DNA of 10,443 bases. Source: Clostridia bacterium. GTDB taxonomy: Bacteria > Bacillota > Clostridia > Oscillospirales > CAG-272. The stretch covers positions 1 to 10,443 of the forward strand of contig JAFQOC010000637.1 in assembly GCA_017420845.1 (NCBI GenBank), in the 5' to 3' direction. The notes below the pieces were generated by a model. The model worked only from the letters and a program-made list of their open reading frames with translations. It made no database searches and was not told the origin of the DNA. Made by a program: the position numbers and the translations under genes. Shown one piece after another: positions 1 to 5,922 of the stretch. Positions within the stretch are counted from its first letter, which is position 1, and every line of letters begins with the position of its first letter.

Positions 1-97
1 CGCGGACGGCCTTGGAGGACTCCTCCACGTGGGCCAGCACCTCGCGGGCGCGCTTGATGACCTCGTTCGGCAATCCCGCCAGCTTGGCCACCTCAAT
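1..97 (-). pseudogene. Truncated duplicate of the mutS 3' coding region
   Basis: Read on the minus strand, this stretch encodes IEVAKLAGLPNEVIKRAREV and then a further 13 residues matching the intact MutS at about residues 777-809. It aligns base for base with 1046-1142 of the intact gene. Positions 1-64 are identical, while 65-97 carry seven differences, all synonymous. The similarity stops at about 97-99, five bases downstream of the stop codon of the HAD gene, so this copy has no start codon, no mismatch-binding region and no ATPase core. It continues beyond the left edge, so its total length is unknown; the rest of the mutS 3' end would need about 180 bp more. It cannot make MutS by itself. 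Silent-only divergence means this stretch was under selection as part of a working mutS before it was cut off. Confidence 0.85.
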
Positions 98-102
98 ACT
101 GT

Positions 103-798
103 TTACATATATTTAAGCAAATCAATCATATCGTCAATAACAATCAATCCTTCGGGAAGTTCACCGTATGTGTTCCTTTCAAACTTATACAGAACAGGCG
201 TCATTCCCACAGCTCGGCTACCCTCCACATCTACTTTCACTTTGTCTCCAACATACCAGATGTCCGCAGGCGACAGCTTGCTTCGTGTAATTCCGGCATC
301 AAATATATAATGATTCGGTTTACGCACACCGTAATCACTGGATGCGATCACAAACTGAAAGTGATTATTGGGAAAGATCTGGTTGAGTGTTTGACGGAGT
401 AAATCCCCGCTGAAATCAATATTGGATATAACAGCTGTCTGAATACCCATTTCATGTAACCTGTTCAAAAGCTCTTTGGCGTGAGGAATCGGAACCTTGA
501 CTACATCCTCAGTCCAAATGATACGCTCGATTTCGTCAATAGAAATGGAAAACTTCAATCCCAAAACATCGTATACCAATGTGAGTATCGTCTTTTCGGG
601 AACTTCGAAAAGCTGTTTGCGACTCTCATCAAAAAGGGCAAAAATTTCACTGGTGCGTTGGTCGATCTCCTCTGCCGTCAAATCGTGAGGGTTCTCTGAA
701 ATGTATGGCATCAAGGCTCTGACACCTTTCAAAGAATCAAACTCTGAATAATCCAGCAATGTGCGCCCAACGTCAAATATCACCATTTTCGGTTGCAT
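103..798 (-). CDS. HAD-superfamily hydrolase, subfamily IA-like
   Basis: This encodes a 231-residue cytoplasmic HAD-family protein, probably a phosphatase or related hydrolase acting on a small phosphorylated metabolite; the substrate is not predictable. Motif I is FDVGRTLLDY with nucleophile Asp9, motif II is AVISN (Ser125), motif III is Lys160 in GVRKPNH, and motif IV is VGDKVKVDVEG (Asp185, Asp190). The segment between motifs I and II fits an alpha-helical C1 cap. Motif I is DxGxT rather than DxDxT, so the usual +2 acid/base Asp is Gly. I chose the ATG at 798 because AGGAG lies seven bases before it; an ATG six codons upstream (816) lacks such a site. The gene is lower in GC (27 of 60 at 481-540) than mutS (40 of 60 at 1441-1500) and sits between intact mutS and a mutS fragment, which suggests horizontal acquisition. 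No separate promoter was recognised. Confidence 0.85.
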   Translation of the reverse strand: MQPKMVIFDVGRTLLDYSEFDSLKGVRALMPYISENPHDLTAEEIDQRTSEIFALFDESRKQLFEVPEKTILTLVYDVLGLKFSISIDEIERIIWTEDVVKVPIPHAKELLNRLHEMGIQTAVISNIDFSGDLLRQTLNQIFPNNHFQFVIASSDYGVRKPNHYIFDAGITRSKLSPADIWYVGDKVKVDVEGSRAVGMTPVLYKFERNTYGELPEGLIVIDDMIDLLKYM

Positions 799-866
799 TG
801 TTACACTCCTAACCATGAGTCATGGCAGTCGAAATGATCGCTTATTGGACAAAATCGCTGCCTATA

Positions 867-3470
867 TCATCTGTATCTCTTCTTCCACTCAAACATCAGC
901 GACATACACTCAAAGGGAGACAGGGTATTGAGATCCACCTGCCGCAGCTCCTCGATGAGCTGCTGATCCAGCATATCGTCCATGGTGATCGCACCATCGT
1001 CTACTACAGGCTTCTTGGTGCCCGTGCCCGAGGCGTCTACCGCGTCGCGGACGGCCTTGGAGGACTCCTCCACGTGGGCCAGCACCTCGCGGGCGCGCTT
1101 GATGACCTCATTGGGAAGACCCGCCAGCTTGGCTACCTCGATGCCGTAGCTGTCGTCGGTGGAGCCGCGAACGATCTTACGCAGGAAGGTAATGGAATCC
1201 CCCCGCTTCTTGGCGGCGATGTGGTAGTTGACGATGCCGTCGTAGGACTCCTCCATGGAGGTCAGCTCGTGGTAGTGGGTGGCGAAAAGGGTCTTGGCAC
1301 CGATCTTGCGCCCCGCGGTGTATTCCATGATGGCGCGGGCGATGGACATACCATCAAAGGTGGAGGTACCGCGACCCACCTCGTCGTAGATGATGAGGCT
1401 CTTCTTGGTGGCGTTGCGGAGGATGTAGGCCACCTCGTTCATCTCCAGCATGAAGGTGGACTGACCGCTTGCCAGGTCGTCCGACGCGCCCACGCGGGTG
1501 AACATCTTATCCACCACACCGATGGAGGCCTCCACGGCGGGGACGAAGGAGCCGATCTGGGCCAGGAGGACGATGAGGGCCACCTGGCGCATATAGGTGG
1601 ATTTACCCGCCATATTGGGGCCCGTAATGAGCATGAGGCGGTTATCGCGGGTGTCCAGCAGGACGTCGTTGGGGACGAAGTAGCTGTCCTTGACGAAGCG
1701 CTCCACCACGGGGTGGCGGCCGTCCTTGACGGTGATGGTATCGCTGTCGTTGATGTCGGGGCGGACGTACTGGTAGCGGGAGGCCACGTTGGCCAGGGAC
1801 TGGAAGCAGTCCAGCTCGGACAGAAGTCTGGCGGTGCGGCGGACGCGAGCCTCTCTTTGGGCCACGAAGTCGCGGACCTGGTTGAACAGCTCGTACTCCA
1901 GAGCGCAGAGCTTGTCCTTGGCACCGAGAATGGTAGCCTCCATGTCCTTCAGCTCTTGGGTGATGTAACGCTCGTAGTTGGAAAGGGTCTGCTTGCGTAT
2001 GTAGGTATCGGGGACCATATCCACGAAGGACTTGGAGACCTCGATGTAGTAGCCGAAGACCTTGTTGTAGCCCACCTTGAGGGTCTTGATGCCGGTGCGC
2101 TCCTTCTCCTCGGCGGCTACCCGCTCCACCCAGCCCTGACCGTCGGTCATGATGCTGCGGAGGCGGTCCACCTCGGGGTCGTAGCCGTCGGCGATCATAC
2201 CGCCCTCACGGACCGTGAAGGGAGGCTCCTCGCAGATGGCGCGGTCGATCTCGGCGCAGATATCCGTGAGAGTATCCAGCTCCCGCCAGATGCGGGACAG
2301 CTCCTCGGAGGTGGAGTCCTCCAAAAGCCGCTTCAGCTCGGGGAGGACGGCGGCGGTGCTGGATACGGCGCGGAGGTCCTTGGCGTTGGCGGTGCCGTAG
2401 ACGATCTTGGTGACAAGTCTCTCCAGATCCAGGACGTGGGACAAAAGCTCACCGATCTCCTCCCGCTTCATGAAGTTGCCGTAGAGCTCCTCCACGGCCC
2501 CCTGACGGCGCAGGATGTGGGCGGGGGACAGGAGGGGATGCTCCACCCATTGACGGAGCATTCGGGCGCCGGGGGAGGTCTTGGTGCGATCCAGCACCCA
2601 CAGAAGCGAGCCCTTCTTCTCCTTGGTGCGCATGGTCTCGGTCAGCTCCAGGTTGCGGCGGGTGTTGACGTCCAGCTCCAGATACTGTCCCTCGCTGAAG
2701 ACCTGTAGCTCCTTGATGTAGGAGATATCTGACTTCTGGGTCTCGATGAGATAGCTCAGGAGCGCGCCCACAGCACAGACAATGGCACGGTTTTGCAGAA
2801 TATCCTCGCGGATATTGTCACCGAACTGGGCGGCCACCAGCTCGCGGCAGGTGTCGGGATCGTAGCGGTGGTTCTGGTTATCGTTGAGCATGGCCCCCTT
2901 GGCGTTCAGGAAGTCGGCGGCCTCGGGGAAGCGGGACTTGCCCAGGTTGGCGATGACCTCACGGGGGGCGTAGGTACCCAGCTCGTTGATGAGGTGCTGA
3001 TCCGCCTCGGAGCCATCCAGGACCGTGGCGAAGACCTGAGCCGTGGAGATATCGGCGAAGCAGAGGCCGTACTCGGTACCCGTGACGAAGAGGGAGCAGA
3101 TGTAGTTGTTCCGCTGTTCGGGAAGGAGGGTAGACTCGATCACCGTACCGGGGGTCACCACGCGGATGACCTCGCGGCGCACCAGACCCTTGGCGGTAGC
3201 GGGATCCTCCACCTGCTCGCAAATGGCCACCTTGTAGCCCCGCTCGATGAGACGGCCGATGTAGGTATCCGCCGCGTGGAAGGGGACTCCGCACATGGGG
3301 GCGCGCTCAGCCTCTCCGCAATCTCTGCCCGTCAGGGTCAGCTCCAGCACACGGGAGGCGGTGATGGCGTCGTCAAAGAACATCTCGTAGAAATCCCCGA
3401 GACGGTAGAAAAGCAGAAAGTCCTTGTATTGCTCCTTGATTACGAAATACTGCTCCATCATGGGAGTCAT
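867..3470 (-). CDS. mutS: DNA mismatch repair protein MutS
   Basis: This is full-length MutS (867 residues, normal for the family). It binds base mismatches and small loops as a clamp-forming dimer and recruits MutL using ATP. Visible landmarks are the mismatch-wedge motif GDFYEMF (residues 25-31, with the Phe-x-Glu pair F27/E29), Walker A GPNMAGKST (617-625), the ABC-type signature region around FMLEMNE, Walker B LIIYDEVGRGTS with Asp696/Glu697, and the C-terminal helix-turn-helix around SYGIEVAKLAGLP (about 774-786). The C-terminus ends in the usual DLNTLSPFECMSLMFEWKK segment. The start at 3470 is supported by AAAGAGGT about seven bases upstream; Met4 and Met5 are less well placed. The upstream gap holds a terminator-like structure, so mutS probably depends on its own promoter or on readthrough; I found no consensus promoter. 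Codons 788-809 are identical in DNA to the duplicate at the left edge. Confidence 0.98.
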   Translation of the reverse strand: MTPMMEQYFVIKEQYKDFLLFYRLGDFYEMFFDDAITASRVLELTLTGRDCGEAERAPMCGVPFHAADTYIGRLIERGYKVAICEQVEDPATAKGLVRREVIRVVTPGTVIESTLLPEQRNNYICSLFVTGTEYGLCFADISTAQVFATVLDGSEADQHLINELGTYAPREVIANLGKSRFPEAADFLNAKGAMLNDNQNHRYDPDTCRELVAAQFGDNIREDILQNRAIVCAVGALLSYLIETQKSDISYIKELQVFSEGQYLELDVNTRRNLELTETMRTKEKKGSLLWVLDRTKTSPGARMLRQWVEHPLLSPAHILRRQGAVEELYGNFMKREEIGELLSHVLDLERLVTKIVYGTANAKDLRAVSSTAAVLPELKRLLEDSTSEELSRIWRELDTLTDICAEIDRAICEEPPFTVREGGMIADGYDPEVDRLRSIMTDGQGWVERVAAEEKERTGIKTLKVGYNKVFGYYIEVSKSFVDMVPDTYIRKQTLSNYERYITQELKDMEATILGAKDKLCALEYELFNQVRDFVAQREARVRRTARLLSELDCFQSLANVASRYQYVRPDINDSDTITVKDGRHPVVERFVKDSYFVPNDVLLDTRDNRLMLITGPNMAGKSTYMRQVALIVLLAQIGSFVPAVEASIGVVDKMFTRVGASDDLASGQSTFMLEMNEVAYILRNATKKSLIIYDEVGRGTSTFDGMSIARAIMEYTAGRKIGAKTLFATHYHELTSMEESYDGIVNYHIAAKKRGDSITFLRKIVRGSTDDSYGIEVAKLAGLPNEVIKRAREVLAHVEESSKAVRDAVDASGTGTKKPVVDDGAITMDDMLDQQLIEELRQVDLNTLSPFECMSLMFEWKKRYR

Positions 3471-3514
3471 GGCGGTTACCTCTTTCTAAATCTTACTGGG
3501 TCACAGTCTGTTGA

Positions 3515-3540
3515 GGGCGCACACATAGGTGCGCCCCTAC
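3515..3540 (+). repeat. REP-like hairpin unit, copy 1
   Basis: GGGCGCAC (3515-3522), loop ACATAG (3523-3528) and GTGCGCCC (3529-3536) form a perfect 8-bp stem, followed by CTAC. A second unit in the opposite orientation lies at 3616-3641. The two match over 26 bp, and where the base pairs differ the stem is preserved. The arrangement resembles paired REP (BIME-like) elements. It lies 45 bp upstream of the mutS start and would be in the mutS leader if transcription begins further up. Confidence 0.8.
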
Positions 3541-3604
3541 CTACTGTGAAGGATTCACGGAGAAAGCGAGTGGTGATCTATGCAAAACCTGGTGGGCAAT
3601 GGAC

Positions 3605-3662
3605 AAAAAAACGGGGTAGGGGGGCACCTATGTGTGCCCCCGCAAACAGTCAGTAACCCCGT
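3605..3662 (-). terminator. Terminator-like nested hairpin after the YlbF/YmcA-family gene
   Basis: On the minus strand, ACGGGGT (3662-3656) pairs perfectly with ACCCCGT (3617-3611). This encloses the 8-bp hairpin of the second REP-like unit and is followed directly by six T residues (3610-3605). The stop codon of the YlbF/YmcA-family gene is only 11 bp upstream, so this is a plausible rho-independent terminator separating miaB/ylbF-family transcription from mutS. About 14 unpaired bases on one side between the two stems weaken it, so partial readthrough is possible. Confidence 0.6.
3616..3641 (-). repeat. REP-like hairpin unit, copy 2 (inverted)
   Basis: GTAG is followed by GGGGGCAC (3620-3627), loop CTATGT (3628-3633) and GTGCCCCC (3634-3641). 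It is the reverse complement of copy 1 except for compensating changes: one C-G pair in copy 1 is a G-C pair here, and the end position next to the CTAC tail also differs. The two units face each other across 75 bp. This copy lies inside the terminator-like structure after the YlbF/YmcA-family gene. Confidence 0.8.
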
Positions 3663-3672
3663 CGCTGTCATA

Positions 3673-4080
3673 TCAATGACATCCGCCGCAAGTGGAACAG
3701 TCGTGGGTGCAGTTGGAAGGCATCTCACCCGTAATAGCGAAGGTGATGGTGTTGTTGACGGCGTTCATCAGCTCGTTGACAGCCTCCTGGGCCTCCAGCA
3801 GCTCCACGTACACGGGGGCTGCCATGATCTGATCGTACAGCTCGTTGATACGGTTCTGGATGGACTGCATCAGCTGGGCATCAAACTCCTCGGCGGAGGC
3901 AATCTGCTGAATAGCCTTCTGCTGGACGTCGTACTCGGTCATAAGGGTCTTAAGGGCGGGGTCCTCCTCGTAGGCCTTACGGGCGGCCTCCATGCGAACA
4001 AGGCGTGCATCCTGCTTGAGGGCCTTACCGAGGGTGATAGCGAGCTCGAATACGTTCTGGTTGTTGGTGGTGTTTTCCAT
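3673..4080 (-). CDS. YlbF/YmcA (Ric) family protein with cysteine-rich tail
   Basis: This is a 135-residue, largely alpha-helical soluble protein of the YlbF/YmcA family (Com_YlbF fold). In Bacillus subtilis the relatives RicA (YmcA) and RicF (YlbF) form a complex with RicT (YaaT) that carries Fe-S clusters and affects RNase Y-dependent RNA processing and development. Here residues about 8-118 are charged helices, followed by a short tail with Cys124, Cys128, Cys131 and Cys134 (Cx3Cx2Cx2C), suited to metal or Fe-S binding. Its position just downstream of miaB matches ymcA next to ymcB in Bacillus, which favours a RicA-type identity, though the family alone does not settle RicA versus RicF. 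The start at 4080 has AGGAG eight bases upstream. The frame stays open for 71 more codons upstream, but that extension is low-complexity and is not supported as protein. Confidence 0.85.
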   Translation of the reverse strand: MENTTNNQNVFELAITLGKALKQDARLVRMEAARKAYEEDPALKTLMTEYDVQQKAIQQIASAEEFDAQLMQSIQNRINELYDQIMAAPVYVELLEAQEAVNELMNAVNNTITFAITGEMPSNCTHDCSTCGGCH

Positions 4081-4338
4081 GGTGGTTTCTCCTATTATTG
4101 GGTTATTATTTTTTGTTTGGTTCGTGTTCCCCGTTGGTTGGGGGTGTATGTCCGGCGTTCTCTTGGGGAAGGGGGCAAAAACCATCGGGGGGCGCCGAAG
4201 TTTCTCGCCCTCTTCCCCGGAGGACGTTCTCGGTTTGTTATTGGTTTCTGTTGCCCCATCCCCCACACTCCTTGGATTTGCCTTGCGGGGCATACAAATT
4301 GATCTCCGGCTGTGCTTGTGGGGGAAATATTGTGGGAA
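4081..4338. other. GC-rich structured gap between miaB and the YlbF/YmcA-family gene
   Basis: These 258 bases contain no gene I can support. They include runs of G or C and an imperfect hairpin: GGGGAAGGGGGC (4165-4176) pairs with GCCCTCTTCCCC (4207-4218) through 11 Watson-Crick pairs and one wobble. The minus-strand frame continuous with the downstream gene is open from an ATG at 4293, but its residues (rich in P, R, K, N, T and G) show no recognisable domain. An A/T-rich stretch (about 4092-4118) precedes the ribosome binding site. The region may be a degenerate repeat element or a long leader; no convincing promoter or U-tailed terminator is visible. Confidence 0.5.
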
Positions 4339-5763
4339 TTACTCCGCGGTCTCACCCCAGAGAGCGAAGGCCTCGGTGCGGTCAATGCGGACGCTGATAA
4401 ACTTCCCCGTCATATCGGGGATACCGGGGAAAAAGACGATCTTCCCGCCCTCGGTGCGGCCGCTGTAGACCTCGGGGTTGCCCTTGCTCTCTCCGTCGCA
4501 GAGGACGCGGACAGTTTTGCCTTCCATGGGCAGGTTCTTCTCGGCGGCGATGGCGTTCTGAGTGGCCATCAGGCGGTCAAAGCGGTTGCCCTTGACTACG
4601 TCGGGGACCTGCTCCATCTCGGCGGCGGGGGTACCCTTGCGGGGGGAGTAGATGAAGGAGTAGAGCATATCGAAGCGCACCGTCTCCAGGGCCTTCAAAG
4701 TGTCTCCAAACTCCTCCTCGGTCTCCCCGGGGAAGCCCACGATGATATCCGAGGTGATGACCACGTCGGGCATTTTCTCCCGCATATAGGTGACGGTGTC
4801 CAGGTACTTGGCCATGTCGTAGTGGCGGTTCATGGCCTTGAGTACGCGATCGTTACCCGACTGCAGGGGGAGGTGGAAGCGGCGGGCGATGTGCTTCCCT
4901 GCCGCCATGACGTCAATGAGCTTGCGGGAAGCGTCCTTAGGGTGGGAGGTCATGAAGGACAGCCACCAGTCGCCTTCAATGGTGTCCAGCTCGGCCACCA
5001 GATCGGCAAAATCGCAATCAGAGCCCTTACCGTAGGAGTTGACGTTCTGACCCAGCAGGGTGATCTCCCTGTAGCCTGCCTCTACCAGCTCACGCACCTC
5101 GCGGATAATGTCCTCCTTGGCGCGGCTCCGCTCACGGCCTCGGCAGTAGGGCACGATGCAGTAGGAGCAGAAATTGTTACAGCCGTACATGATGGAGACC
5201 CAGGCGCGGTAGCCCGACTCGCGGCGGATGGGGGCACACTCGGCAACGGTCTTGGTGAAGTCCTCCTCGGACTCCGTGGTGATGAAGCGGCGCTTTTGCT
5301 CGATCACATCCCACAGCACCTTGGGGAAATGGTGGAGGGAGGCGGTGCCCAGGGTGAAGGTGACGTAGGGGTACTTCATCTTCAGCTCCTCGCGGCGATG
5401 ATCCTGGGCGGTCATACAGCCGCAGACACCGATGATGAGGTCGGGGTTTTTGGCTCGGATGTGCTTGTACTGGCCGATGATGGACAGGGCCTTCTTCTCG
5501 GCGTGCTCACGGATGGCGCAGGTGTTGACCATAATGAGGTCGGCCTCCTCGGGAGTGGCGGTGATCTCGTAGCCCATCTCCTCAGCCATGCCCGCAATCT
5601 TTTCGCTGTCGGCCTCGTTTTGCTGACAGCCGAAGGTCAGGACGAAGCACTTGCGACTCTTCCCTGTCGCATGGGCGTAGGTCTCGTTCCAAGCCCGAAC
5701 GCGGAAGGAATAATCCTTGCGCTCGGCGAGACTGATAGGGGGGAGTATATACTGTTTTGCCAT
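4339..5763 (-). CDS. miaB: tRNA-2-methylthio-N6-dimethylallyladenosine synthase MiaB
   Basis: This is a radical-SAM methylthiotransferase of 474 residues that adds the 2-methylthio group to N6-isopentenyladenosine-37 in tRNAs reading codons that start with U. The N-terminal UPF0004 domain has the three auxiliary-cluster cysteines: Cys46 (TFGCQQNEADSE), Cys82 (NTCAIREHAEKKA) and Cys116 (GCMTAQ). The radical-SAM motif CNNFCSYC (Cys195, Cys199, Cys202) is followed by IVPYCRGRERSR, characteristic of MiaB rather than of the related RimO or MtaB. A C-terminal TRAM domain lies at about 408-470. The start at 5763 is set by AAGGAG five bases upstream. A consensus promoter lies just upstream, so this gene begins a transcription unit that probably includes the Ric-family gene. 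An extension of about 35 residues precedes the UPF0004 core; this is common in Bacillota MiaB. Confidence 0.96.
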   Translation of the reverse strand: MAKQYILPPISLAERKDYSFRVRAWNETYAHATGKSRKCFVLTFGCQQNEADSEKIAGMAEEMGYEITATPEEADLIMVNTCAIREHAEKKALSIIGQYKHIRAKNPDLIIGVCGCMTAQDHRREELKMKYPYVTFTLGTASLHHFPKVLWDVIEQKRRFITTESEEDFTKTVAECAPIRRESGYRAWVSIMYGCNNFCSYCIVPYCRGRERSRAKEDIIREVRELVEAGYREITLLGQNVNSYGKGSDCDFADLVAELDTIEGDWWLSFMTSHPKDASRKLIDVMAAGKHIARRFHLPLQSGNDRVLKAMNRHYDMAKYLDTVTYMREKMPDVVITSDIIVGFPGETEEEFGDTLKALETVRFDMLYSFIYSPRKGTPAAEMEQVPDVVKGNRFDRLMATQNAIAAEKNLPMEGKTVRVLCDGESKGNPEVYSGRTEGGKIVFFPGIPDMTGKFISVRIDRTEAFALWGETAE

Positions 5764-5800
5764 ATCGGCTCCTTTGTATTTAAAAAAATGTCTTCTTTAT

Positions 5801-5829
5801 ATTATACCGCATTTTTTGAAAAATGTCAA
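5801..5829 (-). promoter_or_regulatory. Sigma-A-type promoter of miaB
   Basis: On the minus strand TTGACA (5829-5824) is separated by exactly 17 bp from TATAAT (5806-5801); both boxes match the vegetative consensus perfectly. The -10 box ends 37 bp before the miaB ATG, leaving room for a short leader carrying the AAGGAG ribosome binding site. The argH terminator lies upstream, so miaB is probably transcribed independently. Confidence 0.88.
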
Positions 5830-5873
5830 TATAGCAGGGAGGAAAGGAAGAAATTTTCGTCCTTTTTTGCCGC

Positions 5874-5912
5874 AAAAAAACACAGCCACTCCCGTCCGGA
5901 ATCGCTGTGTTT
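5874..5912 (-). terminator. Rho-independent terminator of argH
   Basis: On the minus strand AAACACAGC (5912-5904) pairs with GCTGTGTTT (5886-5878). The stem can continue after one mismatch as ATTCC with GGAGT, closing on a small loop. T residues run from the stem to 5874. The structure begins 10 bp after the argH stop codon. The plus-strand side lacks a comparable T run, so it works mainly for argH. Confidence 0.9.
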
Positions 5913-5922
5913 CATCATGTTG

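Noticed and set aside
822..2708. A 628-codon plus-strand open frame opposite mutS
   Set aside because: It is fully antisense to mutS, with composition typical of a mirrored GC-rich gene and no recognisable motif.
3546..3558. A small hairpin GTGAA-GGA-TTCAC between the two REP-like units
   Set aside because: A 5-bp stem is expected by chance and has no T run or link to the flanking units.
3515..3641. Reading the paired repeats as a CRISPR array or transposon ends
   Set aside because: There are only two units, in inverted orientation, with no regular spacers, no transposase and no target-site duplication that I can see.
4081..4293. N-terminal extension of the Ric-family protein from an ATG at 4293
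   Set aside because: The downstream ATG at 4080 has a well-placed AGGAG and gives a protein of normal family length; the extension looks non-coding.
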